From: G025836975 sp049646585
GTDB taxonomy: Bacteria; Pseudomonadota; Gammaproteobacteria; Burkholderiales; Burkholderiaceae_B
Direction of reading: 5' to 3'
Assembly: GCA_049646585.1 (NCBI GenBank)
Contig: JBARWC010000144.1
Location: 1-14,335, forward strand
Length of the DNA stretch: 14,335 nt
Shown here one piece after another: positions 7,498 to 14,335 of this stretch (its first letter is position 1; each line of letters opens with the position of its first letter). Made by a program: the position numbers and the translations under genes. The notes beneath the pieces are model-generated. The model had not been told where the DNA came from and searched no databases. It saw nothing but the letters and a program-made list of their open reading frames with translations.

Positions 7498-8367
7498 TTA
7501 CATGGCTGCGCGCCCATCCGGCGCTGCATTTACGAGCGGAAACAACGGCCCGCGTATCGGCTTTCCAACGGCCAGGTCGGCCTGCAGGCCGGCTGCCGCC
7601 AAGGCGCCGATGACATCCCCGCCATGCGGCGACAAGACGGATGCCTCGGTGATCCAGCGCGTGACAAATCGGCGCAGAGGCCGCTGAAGATGATTGCCTG
7701 GCGCGCCATGAAGCGTGCGCGCATCGAAAAGCAAGCAGTCGCCGGGCCGCAGCTCCCAGCCGATGATGTCGTAGGCGTCGCGGTCGGCCTCGATATCGGG
7801 CACCTGGCCGAAAGCGGCCTGTTCATCGCGTTCGGCGTCGCCATGGAATTCCTTGTAGAAACGCTCCGCCGCATTGCCCTCTCCGTCGAAATAGGATGAG
7901 GGCATCAAGGTTGCGCCCCATCGGTGCGAGCCCGCGACGAACTCCAGCGCCGCGTCACGGGGCGTGACATCCAGCGCTACCCAGATCGAACAAAACGGAC
8001 CCGCAATGGCGGTATCGTGATGCCAGGGTGTGCGCGCCGAAGCACCGGGCAGCTTGCTGAACCATGTGTCCTGCACCAGCCTTACAGGATTGGCATGCAA
8101 GGCCTGCGCCGCAATAGCGGCGGCCGGCGACTCCATGCAAAAACGCTCGAATTCGGGAATGTGCCGGCGTGCCCAGATATCCGACAGAAAACCGCCGTCC
8201 GGCCCGCCCAGATTTCTAAACAAGGGGCCGGGTTGTGCAATGTTGCGCTCGATGCCCCGGCAAGCCAGATCCACCCACTCCGCGCCAAAGGCGCCGCGCA
8301 GGCAGACCGCGCCGTCGCGCTCATACGCCGCGACCGCGTCGAGCGGAAATAGAGTGTTTGCCGCCAT
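7498..8367 (-). CDS. PhyH-family Fe(II)/2-oxoglutarate dioxygenase (hydroxylase)
   Basis: A 289-residue non-haem iron oxygenase of the phytanoyl-CoA dioxygenase family, expected to hydroxylate a carrier-bound or free substrate using O2 and 2-oxoglutarate in the cytoplasm. The sequence shows the iron triad: His116-x-Asp118 in PWHHDTA and distal His220 in LHGAPGN. Arg232 or Arg233, 12-13 residues later, fits the 2-oxoglutarate-binding arginine. KLPGASARTPWHHD and LEFVAGSHRWG are typical family stretches. The Asp is present, so this is a hydroxylase-type centre and not the HxG/HxA centre of related halogenases. Length is normal for the family. The start ATG at 8367 has GGGGGTGA a few bases upstream. 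It is the first gene of the leftward set, diverging from the thioesterase gene, so it is probably a tailoring enzyme for this pathway, for example hydroxylating an amino acid side chain or the acyl chain. The substrate is unknown. Confidence 0.93.
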   Translation of the reverse strand: MAANTLFPLDAVAAYERDGAVCLRGAFGAEWVDLACRGIERNIAQPGPLFRNLGGPDGGFLSDIWARRHIPEFERFCMESPAAAIAAQALHANPVRLVQDTWFSKLPGASARTPWHHDTAIAGPFCSIWVALDVTPRDAALEFVAGSHRWGATLMPSSYFDGEGNAAERFYKEFHGDAERDEQAAFGQVPDIEADRDAYDIIGWELRPGDCLLFDARTLHGAPGNHLQRPLRRFVTRWITEASVLSPHGGDVIGALAAAGLQADLAVGKPIRGPLFPLVNAAPDGRAAM

Positions 8368-8390
8368 GTTTCACCCCCGTTTATACGTGT

Positions 8391-8400
8391 TTACTAGTAA
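8391..8400. promoter_or_regulatory. Perfect ten-base palindrome, candidate operator
   Basis: TTACTAGTAA is its own reverse complement. It sits between the leftward -10 candidate and the dioxygenase start and just upstream of the rightward -35 position, a place from which one bound regulator could affect both directions. The core TTACTA recurs in the ABM promoter at 7455-7462 (minus strand GTTACTAA). No regulator gene is present in the window to match it with. Confidence 0.35.
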
Positions 8401-8404
8401 TGCA

Positions 8405-8432
8405 ACTATACATAAGTCATGTTTGGATACAA
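8405..8432 (-). promoter_or_regulatory. Candidate promoter for the leftward set (dioxygenase gene)
   Basis: Minus-strand TTGTAT (8432-8427) and TATAGT (8410-8405) are spaced by 16 bases, about 38 bases upstream of the ATG at 8367. The -10 matches the consensus at five of six positions, the -35 only at TTG. It lies in an AT-rich block (22 of 60 bases are G or C at 8401-8460) and overlaps the rightward promoter candidate, so the two may compete or share control. Confidence 0.4.
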
Positions 8433-8433
8433 T
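8428..8433 (+). promoter_or_regulatory. Candidate -10 box for the rightward operon (thioesterase, exporter, PKS)
   Basis: TACAAT matches the -10 consensus at five of six positions and lies 54 bases before the ATG at 8488. No good -35 hexamer is visible 16-18 bases upstream (the sequence there reads CTATAC/ACTATA), which suggests that an activator or a non-standard sigma factor would be needed if this is the true promoter. Confidence 0.35.
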
Positions 8434-8487
8434 GACTGATAGAATTATCGACTGCCACGACAACGGAATGTTAGCGAAGGCTTTTTG

Positions 8488-9315
8488 ATGAACAGCACGG
8501 TCGGCACCTCGTCAGCGAAAAAACCCATACAAGCGCAATGGGTCGTCGGGCTGCGAGCCGCGGCAATCGGCCAGCCGACTTTTGTGTTTTTTCCGCATGC
8601 CGGCGGTTCGCCTTTGTCGGCCGGCCGCGTGGCCGCCGCCCTGCCCGATATGGCCGGCATCCTGTCGGTCCATCTGCCGCGCCAAGCCTCCGATAGTGAA
8701 GGCGGCCCGCCACGACGGGCCGCTTTCGCCGCCGACAACATCTCACACACCCTTCTTTCCCTTACCCCGCCCCTACTTCCAAATGCCACCCAGCCCTTGA
8801 TCCTGGTCGGCAACAGCTATGGCGCCCTGCTGGCATTCGAAACCGCCAGGCGTCTGGCCCGCACGGCCATCGCTCCCCTCCGTCTGCTGGTGTCCGGTTT
8901 CCGATCTCCTTCCCTGCCTCCGGCCGACACGCCTTTGTACCGCCTTCCCACGCGGCAGCTCAATGCCGAGCTGGCGGCGCGCTTCGGCACGGCCGGCGGC
9001 AATTCCGATGACTGGGCCGCCGCCGGCCTGGAATGCGCTTTGCGCGCCGACCTGGAAGCCTGCGACACCTATCGCTATGTTCCCGCCGACTTCGACGTGC
9101 CCATCGACGTCCTGCATCTGCACGACGATCCGTCAGTGTCCCTTGAAGAACTGCGGGCCTGGAAGCACGTCACCTCGGCCCCCACCCGGCTGATTCCTTG
9201 CCGTGGCGGGCATTTTTTCTGGGCCACTCACAGCACCGACCTGGCACGCATCCTGATGCAGGCCGCCCTACCCACCCATGCCGTCGCCGAGGCGGCCTCC
9301 ACCCACAACAACTGA
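8488..9315 (+). CDS. Type II (editing) thioesterase
   Basis: A 275-residue alpha/beta-hydrolase of the external thioesterase family (GrsT-like), which removes acetyl or wrong acyl groups from the phosphopantetheine arms of PKS/NRPS carrier proteins. Seen in the sequence: the family opening FVFFPHAGGSPLSAG (32-46), nucleophile Ser110 in GNSYG, acid Asp213 or Asp214 in HDDPS, and His242 in GGHFFW. All three catalytic positions are present and the length is normal. Start: ATG 8488 with GAAGG (8476-8480) seven bases upstream; a TTG directly before it is less likely. It leads the rightward operon, 16 bases before the exporter gene, and is the partner gene expected with an assembly line. The C-terminal tail from about 262 is low in complexity (Ala, Thr, His) and probably not part of the fold. 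Confidence 0.95.
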   Translation: MNSTVGTSSAKKPIQAQWVVGLRAAAIGQPTFVFFPHAGGSPLSAGRVAAALPDMAGILSVHLPRQASDSEGGPPRRAAFAADNISHTLLSLTPPLLPNATQPLILVGNSYGALLAFETARRLARTAIAPLRLLVSGFRSPSLPPADTPLYRLPTRQLNAELAARFGTAGGNSDDWAAAGLECALRADLEACDTYRYVPADFDVPIDVLHLHDDPSVSLEELRAWKHVTSAPTRLIPCRGGHFFWATHSTDLARILMQAALPTHAVAEAASTHNN

Positions 9316-9321
9316 ACAAAA

Positions 9322-9326
9322 AGAGG
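9322..9326 (+). promoter_or_regulatory. Ribosome-binding site that decides the exporter start
   Basis: AGAGG five bases before the GTG at 9332 supports this non-ATG start over the overlapping ATG at 9278, which lies within the end of the thioesterase gene, and over the ATG at 9353, where GAAGG is only two bases away. Confidence 0.55.
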
Positions 9327-9331
9327 TTAGT

Positions 9332-12103
9332 GTGCAATCACGACTGAAGGCCATGATTCATCGCTGGTTCAGACCGCATACGCAGAAGCTCGAAGAACTG
9401 GAAAGCAAGACCTGCCAAATCCTCGACCTGCAGCCTCCCGAGCGCGGCACCGGCATCGCCGCCTCGCTGGCGGGTTCCGGAGCCGGCCAACAGCGATTGC
9501 TGGTGGAGCGCATCCTGAGCGAGAAGCTCAACATCCCGCACACCGCGCTTGCCTTCATTTCGGCCGGCGTCCTGTTTCATGCCACCAGAACCGCCAACGG
9601 CGAGGGCGGCATCGGCGTAGCCGAAGCGGGCGACCTGGATGGCCTGTACAGCCGACTGTCATCCGGCACAGGCAAGGAACGCGATACTGCCAGAGCGGGC
9701 GCCTTCCTGCGCTTTATGCTCGACACCTACGGCGTCAAGGGGCTGGTCAAGTTCGCCCATGCCCTGGCTAGCGAAACGTCCATGGACGACACCTGCCACG
9801 CGTCCACCGGAAAATCGCAAGCCATGTTGCAGCTGCAATGGGAGGAATCGCTGGCGGACGAGCAACCCGCCAAAGGCGCCGGCCCCTTTCTGGCCTGGAC
9901 CGCCCAGCAACTGCGGCCCCATCGCTTCTTTTGCGCCACGCTGGGCATAGGCGTGCTGATCCAGACCGCCTATGCCATGCTGATGCCTATCTGGCTTAAC
10001 CAACTGTTCGACGACGGCATCACGCCGCAAAACGCCGACGTCATCTGGCGCACCCTGGCTTATCTCATCGGCGGCTTCCTGGTCACCGCCTCGGCAGGGC
10101 TGGCCATAGACTTCAGCGTGTCCACGCTGGGCCCCCGCACCTTGCGGGATGTGCGCCAGCGCGCCTTCGACAAGCTGCTGAACCTGTCTTCGCGTTCTCT
10201 GGGACGCTTTCAAAGCGGCGACATCGTTTCCATTTTCAACAACGATATCTTCGTCGTCGAGAACGGCATCGTGCGGGCCATTCCGGGGATCATCTCGAAA
10301 GCCTTCCTGATGATAGGGTCGCTGATCACCGCCATCATGCTCGACTGGCACATGGCGCTGGCCACCATCACCATGCTGGCCATCGCCCTGACCGCGCCCC
10401 GGCTGGTCGGGCGTCTTGCCGTGCAGGCTTCGTATGCCCGCAAGGTGGAAGACGGAAAAGTGGTGGGTTTCATTAAGGAAACCGTGCAACTGCTGCCCGT
10501 GATACGCACCCTGGACCTGGGGCGGCACCGCCGCAGCCAGTTCGACGAACGCAGCCAAAGCATCTACGACGCCAGCTATCGCCAATACCTCATGGGCGAA
10601 CTGACGGGCCGCGCCACCGTATTCGCCATCAGCGCCGCTCAACTGGGCGTCATCGGCCTGGGCGCGGCACTGTCCCTGAACGGCACGGTATCCGGCGGCG
10701 TGGTCGTGGCCTATATCGGCCTGTTGCTGGCCTTCGGCGGCGCGGCCGGCGGCATCGCCGCCCTGCTGCCATCGGCCATTCAAGCCATAGGCAGCTGGCA
10801 GCGCATCGACGAATTGCTGGATCACGGCGACGACGCCCCCGATGGACAGGCCCAGGCCGAACTGGAGCAGCCCCTGACGCGCATCGCCTTTCGCAACGTC
10901 TCCTTCAGCTACAACGGCGACCGTCTGAATCTGAAAGACGTCACGCTGGAATCGCCCGCGCCGCGCCGCATCGCGCTGGTGGGGCCTTCGGGTTCGGGCA
11001 AGAGCACCATCATCAACCTGATGTCGCGCAACTATGACGCCATGAGCGGCAGCATCCTGCTCAACGACACCGACATCCGCCAGGTGGACAACCACCGCCT
11101 GCGGTCGATGATGGCCGTGGTCAACCAGGACACCACGCTGTTCGAAGCGTCGATCCGCTACAACATCCGGATCGGGCGCATGGACGCCAGCGACGCCGAG
11201 GTCGAGCAGGCGGCGCGAGCCGCCGAGATCCACGACTTCATTGTCGGTTTGCCGCAAGGCTACGACACCAATGTGGGCGAAGGCGGCAAGCTGCTTTCGG
11301 GCGGCCAGCGCCAGCGCATCGTGATTGCGCGCGCCTTGCTGCGCAATCCGCAGATACTGCTGCTGGACGAAGCCACGTCGGCGCTGGACGCCGAGGCCGA
11401 GGCGGCCATCAACGACACGCTGGGGCGCATCAGTGCGGACCGCATGTTGTTCTCCGTCACGCACCGTCTGAACTCCTGCCCCGACATGGACATGATCTGC
11501 GTATTCAAGGACGGCCGCCTGGTCGAAACGGGCGACCATGCCGCGCTGCTGGAAAAGCAAGGCGTGTACGCCGGGATGTGGGAGAAGCAGTCCGACATCG
11601 CCATCGTCAACGCCGGCCGCGACGTCGGCATCTCCACCGACCGCCTGCGCAAGATTCCGATATTCGCCACGGCCGAAGAACAGGAACTGGAACTCATCCG
11701 CAGCATGCTGCGCGTGGAAGAGGTGGAGGCCGGCACCGTGCTGGCCATCGAGGGCACGACCGAAGGCCGCTTCTACATCATTGCGCGCGGCAGCGTGGAA
11801 AGCACAGTGCTGCTGAAAGACGGTTCGTCCTTGACTATGGAAGTGCTTGAAGTGGGCGACTTCCTGGGCGAATTCGCGCTGCTGGAAGGCATACCGCATC
11901 CGACCACATGCCGCACGCGCCTGCCCTGCCTGCTGCTGTCGCTCAGCCGGAACGACCTGGCCCGCGTGGCGGACCTTAGCCGCAGCAGCGACCAGCAATC
12001 CGACCTTGAAAAAGCCATTGCCGCCACCTTGGACAGGCGCCTGGACGCCAAGCTGGAAGAGATGCTGAAGCGGCGGATGGGCGACCGCGAGGCCGCGATA
12101 TGA
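9332..12103 (+). CDS. ABC exporter with extra N-terminal domain and C-terminal cNMP-binding-like domain
   Basis: A 923-residue half-transporter that probably exports the cluster's product across the inner membrane. Order: residues 1-180, a soluble domain with no clear function; about 197-480, an exporter membrane domain with about six hydrophobic segments (near 199-219, 240-258, 318-336, 340-356, 428-449, 455-478); 515-750, the ATPase with Walker A GPSGSGKST (551-559), signature LSGGQ (655-659), Walker B ILLLDE (675-680) and switch His711; 770-880, a cyclic-nucleotide-binding fold with LGEFALL (845-851). In that last domain the Arg that normally holds the cyclic phosphate is replaced (PHPTT, 855-859), so ligand binding is doubtful. 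The ATPase appears fully competent. The GTG start was chosen because AGAGG (9322-9326) lies five bases upstream and the frame opens just after the thioesterase stop; a longer ATG reading at 9278 would overlap that gene. A downstream ATG at 9353 is a weaker alternative. Confidence 0.93.
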   Translation: MQSRLKAMIHRWFRPHTQKLEELESKTCQILDLQPPERGTGIAASLAGSGAGQQRLLVERILSEKLNIPHTALAFISAGVLFHATRTANGEGGIGVAEAGDLDGLYSRLSSGTGKERDTARAGAFLRFMLDTYGVKGLVKFAHALASETSMDDTCHASTGKSQAMLQLQWEESLADEQPAKGAGPFLAWTAQQLRPHRFFCATLGIGVLIQTAYAMLMPIWLNQLFDDGITPQNADVIWRTLAYLIGGFLVTASAGLAIDFSVSTLGPRTLRDVRQRAFDKLLNLSSRSLGRFQSGDIVSIFNNDIFVVENGIVRAIPGIISKAFLMIGSLITAIMLDWHMALATITMLAIALTAPRLVGRLAVQASYARKVEDGKVVGFIKETVQLLPVIRTLDLGRHRRSQFDERSQSIYDASYRQYLMGELTGRATVFAISAAQLGVIGLGAALSLNGTVSGGVVVAYIGLLLAFGGAAGGIAALLPSAIQAIGSWQRIDELLDHGDDAPDGQAQAELEQPLTRIAFRNVSFSYNGDRLNLKDVTLESPAPRRIALVGPSGSGKSTIINLMSRNYDAMSGSILLNDTDIRQVDNHRLRSMMAVVNQDTTLFEASIRYNIRIGRMDASDAEVEQAARAAEIHDFIVGLPQGYDTNVGEGGKLLSGGQRQRIVIARALLRNPQILLLDEATSALDAEAEAAINDTLGRISADRMLFSVTHRLNSCPDMDMICVFKDGRLVETGDHAALLEKQGVYAGMWEKQSDIAIVNAGRDVGISTDRLRKIPIFATAEEQELELIRSMLRVEEVEAGTVLAIEGTTEGRFYIIARGSVESTVLLKDGSSLTMEVLEVGDFLGEFALLEGIPHPTTCRTRLPCLLLSLSRNDLARVADLSRSSDQQSDLEKAIAATLDRRLDAKLEEMLKRRMGDREAAI

Positions 12104-12133
12104 AAACCCTTGATTGATAACCAGGAGCCCGCC

Positions 12134-14335
12134 ATGCCCTCCATCGCCATGCAAGAAACCAAGCTGCTGCTTCCCCAGATACTGGACAGCCGGGCGCGCA
12201 GCGAGGGCGATGGCTGGTGGTTCACTTTTCTTGACAGCCAGGGCCAGCCGCAATGCCGCTGGAACGCGGCCGACCTGGCATCGCGCGCCCGCGCCATCGC
12301 GGCCCGGCTCATGCGCGATACCCAGCCCGGCGAGCCGGTGCTGCTGGTCTTCCACGCCGGCCCCGACTTTCTGGCGGCCTTCATGGCCTGCTTGTGGAGC
12401 GGCCGCCTGGCAACCCCCATCAATCCGCCGCGACGCAACCGCCTGATCGAAAGGCTGGTGGCCGTGGCCACCGATTCGGGCGCCCGTGTCGCCCTGACCA
12501 GCGAAGCGCTGCTGAGCGCCACGGACGAATGGCGCGGATCCAACGCACGCCTGGCCGCTTTGTCCTGGGTCGCCGTGGACGGGCTGCCCGACCAGCCGGA
12601 TCTGCGGCCAGCCGCCATACAGGCGGACGACACGGCCTTCCTGCAGTACACCTCGGGCTCGACGGCCATGCCCAAGGGGGTCCGGGTCAGTCACGGAAAC
12701 CTGCTGCACGATCTGCGCCGCATGGGCGCGGTATGGGGCATAGGCGAGCAGTCCGTCATGATCAGCTGGCTGCCCGCCTTTCACGACCTGGGGCTGATAT
12801 TCGGACTGCTGCAGCCCTTGTACTCGGGCTGCGGCTCGGTCCAGATGGCGCCCAACACCTTTCTGCAAAAACCCTTGGTCTGGCTGCAAGCCATGTCGCA
12901 GTTTCGCGGCACGCATTCGGCGGCTCCCAGCTTCGCCTACGATCTTTGCAGCCGCCGCATCGCGCCGCAAGACCGTGCCGGCCTGGATCTATCCAGCATG
13001 GTCATGACCATGAACGCCGCCGAGCCCATCAACCCGGCGGTCATGGAGCAGTTCGTCGAAGAGTTCTCGCCGCACGGATTCCGACCCGCCACCTTCGCAC
13101 CGGCCTATGGCCTGGCGGAAAGCACCCTGGCCGTTACCGGCAATCCAGTGGGCGAACCGCCCGTCCTGCGCCACTTCGACAGCGTGGCGCTGGCCGCCGG
13201 CCGCATGCTGCCCTGCGCAGCGGACGCGCCGGCGGCGCGCCTTCTGCCGGGCAGCGGCCAAGCCTTGCCGGACGTTCCCGTCGCCATCGTCGACCCGGAA
13301 ACGCTGCGGCGCTGCGCGCCCGGCCAGATCGGCGAAGTCTGGGTGGGCGGCCCCACCATCGCAACCGGCTACTGGCAGCGTCCGGAAGAATCCGCCACCG
13401 CGTTCGGCGCAAGAATAAACGGCGAGCCGCAAGCCGGCGGCTTTCTGCGCACGGGCGACCTGGGCGCCATGATGGATGGGGAACTGTTCATTACCGGCCG
13501 CATCAAGGACGTGATCATCCTGGCCGGCGCCAACTTCTACCCTCAGGACATCGAATGGGTGGCGCAGCGTTCGCACGATGCGCTGCGGCGCGACAACGGC
13601 GCGGCCTTCCATCTTGACGCCGACGGCTCCGGCAACGGTCGCGAACAGGTCGTGCTGGTGCAGGAAATGGAACGCTCGCGGCGCGGCGACGCGACCGGGC
13701 CTGTTGTCGACGCCATCGTGCAGGCCGTCTGGCAGCAACTGGAAATTTCCCTGTCGCGCATCGTGCTGGTGCCGCCCGGCACCGTGCTGCGCACCTCCAG
13801 CGGCAAGATCCAGCGCATGGCCAACAAGCGCGCGTATCTGGCGGGCGAACTGCCCGTGATCGCACAATGGGAGGCGCCGCTGCCGCGCCAGGCCGAAACG
13901 GCGGCATCCCAAGCCGGCGGCGGCAAAAACATGAATCGGCACGCCCTGCGCGCCTGGCTGGCGCAATGGCTGTCGGATCGCCTGGGCCTTGCACCCGACA
14001 AGCTGTCCGCCGACAGCGGCTTCGCCGAACTGGGGCTGGATTCCCTGGCCTCCACGGAACTGGCCTTCGCTCTGGGAGAACGCCTGGGCGTGCCGGTAGC
14101 CGAGACCGTGGCTTACGACTACCCCACCGTGGCGCGCTTGGCCGAGCACTTCGCGTCCGACGGCGCCCGGGCAGCGACCGACGCCGGCGCCGAGGCGGGC
14201 CGAGCCGACAACGCGGGCCTTGCTTTGACCGACGACTGCATCGCCGTGGTCGGCCTGGCCTGCCGCTATCCGGGCGCGCCCGACGCCCAAGCCTACGAGC
14301 GCCTGCTGGCTTCCGGCCAGGACGCCATCGGCCGG
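12134..14335 (+). CDS. PKS loading protein, FAAL-ACP-KS..., 3'-truncated by window edge
   Basis: Starter of the assembly line: the fatty acyl-AMP ligase (FAAL) domain activates a fatty acid and passes it to the fused acyl carrier protein, from which the ketosynthase takes it for extension. The frame is open for 734 codons to the right edge. FAAL about 1-580: FLQYTSGST (169-177), SWLPAFHDLG (211-220, the FAAL/long-chain ligase form), YGLAES (325-330), TGD (440-442), GRIKDVIILAGANFYPQDIE-type hinge (455-474), SSGKIQR with Lys558. ACP about 605-680 with the phosphopantetheine Ser637 in LGLDSLAS. Then a linker and the ketosynthase N-terminus from about 700 (IAVVGLACRYPG at 703-714); its active-site Cys lies beyond the edge. 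The family usually has GRN in the hinge, but here it is GAN (465-467). The start ATG has AGGAG (12123-12127) six bases upstream. The gene follows the exporter gene by 30 bases, probably in one operon with it. Confidence 0.95.
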   Translation, partial: MPSIAMQETKLLLPQILDSRARSEGDGWWFTFLDSQGQPQCRWNAADLASRARAIAARLMRDTQPGEPVLLVFHAGPDFLAAFMACLWSGRLATPINPPRRNRLIERLVAVATDSGARVALTSEALLSATDEWRGSNARLAALSWVAVDGLPDQPDLRPAAIQADDTAFLQYTSGSTAMPKGVRVSHGNLLHDLRRMGAVWGIGEQSVMISWLPAFHDLGLIFGLLQPLYSGCGSVQMAPNTFLQKPLVWLQAMSQFRGTHSAAPSFAYDLCSRRIAPQDRAGLDLSSMVMTMNAAEPINPAVMEQFVEEFSPHGFRPATFAPAYGLAESTLAVTGNPVGEPPVLRHFDSVALAAGRMLPCAADAPAARLLPGSGQALPDVPVAIVDPETLRRCAPGQIGEVWVGGPTIATGYWQRPEESATAFGARINGEPQAGGFLRTGDLGAMMDGELFITGRIKDVIILAGANFYPQDIEWVAQRSHDALRRDNGAAFHLDADGSGNGREQVVLVQEMERSRRGDATGPVVDAIVQAVWQQLEISLSRIVLVPPGTVLRTSSGKIQRMANKRAYLAGELPVIAQWEAPLPRQAETAASQAGGGKNMNRHALRAWLAQWLSDRLGLAPDKLSADSGFAELGLDSLASTELAFALGERLGVPVAETVAYDYPTVARLAEHFASDGARAATDAGAEAGRADNAGLALTDDCIAVVGLACRYPGAPDAQAYERLLASGQDAIGR

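Noticed and set aside
7498..8367. Non-haem iron halogenase (SyrB2-like) instead of a hydroxylase.
   Set aside because: The metal-binding Asp118 is present in HHD, whereas halogenases have Gly or Ala at this position.
8437..8448. GATA-4-TATC inverted repeat as a Fur or other iron-regulator box.
   Set aside because: It covers only four-base arms and does not match the 19-base Fur consensus; nothing else in the window points to a siderophore.
9659..12970. Long open frame on the minus strand across the exporter and PKS genes.
   Set aside because: It is antisense to two genes with clear conserved motifs, its translation is rich in Gln, His, Gly and Ala with no recognisable domain, and such frames are common opposite GC-rich genes.

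Overview
The window is the interior of a hybrid PKS/NRPS biosynthetic gene cluster on a GC-rich chromosome or large replicon. Codon use (GGC, CGC, CTG, GCC dominate), the type II thioesterase next to a FAAL-started assembly line, and the lack of actinobacterial features suggest a proteobacterium, perhaps a betaproteobacterium of the Burkholderiales. That placement is inference; no rRNA, tRNA or housekeeping gene is present to fix it. Both ends of the window cut through assembly-line genes, so the cluster continues on both sides.

Layout: two divergent gene sets are read from a short AT-rich promoter region (8368-8487). Leftwards (minus strand) lie a phytanoyl-CoA-hydroxylase-like Fe(II)/2-oxoglutarate dioxygenase (8367-7498), a small ABM-like protein (7352-7026) behind its own AT-rich leader, an NRPS of C-A-PCP organisation (6975-3712), and a second NRPS of C-A-PCP plus a degenerate epimerase-like condensation-family domain (3715 to the left edge). 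The two NRPS genes overlap by four bases (ATGA). Rightwards (plus strand) lie a type II editing thioesterase (8488-9315), an unusually built ABC exporter with an extra N-terminal domain and a C-terminal cyclic-nucleotide-binding-like domain (9332-12103), and a PKS gene opening with FAAL-ACP and running into a ketosynthase at the right edge (12134-14335).

How the parts would work together (inference from the families): the FAAL activates a fatty acid as acyl-AMP and loads it on the adjacent ACP. The ketosynthase and further PKS modules beyond the right edge extend it. NRPS modules, including the two seen here, add amino acids; by-eye specificity codes suggest an aromatic residue, Tyr-like, for one and a Val-like residue for the other, both tentative. 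The dioxygenase would hydroxylate the chain or a building block, the ABM-like protein may do a further oxidation, the type II thioesterase would clear mis-primed carriers, and the exporter would move the lipopeptide out. The order of modules and the product cannot be fixed from this window.

The features that depart most from the ordinary are the epimerase-like domain with HRxxxDE in place of HHxxxDG after an epimerase-type carrier protein, the three-part ABC exporter, and the AT-rich promoter islands with a shared TTACTA-type motif in front of the tailoring genes. No transposase, repeat array, CRISPR, RNA gene, regulator gene or phosphopantetheinyl transferase was found.
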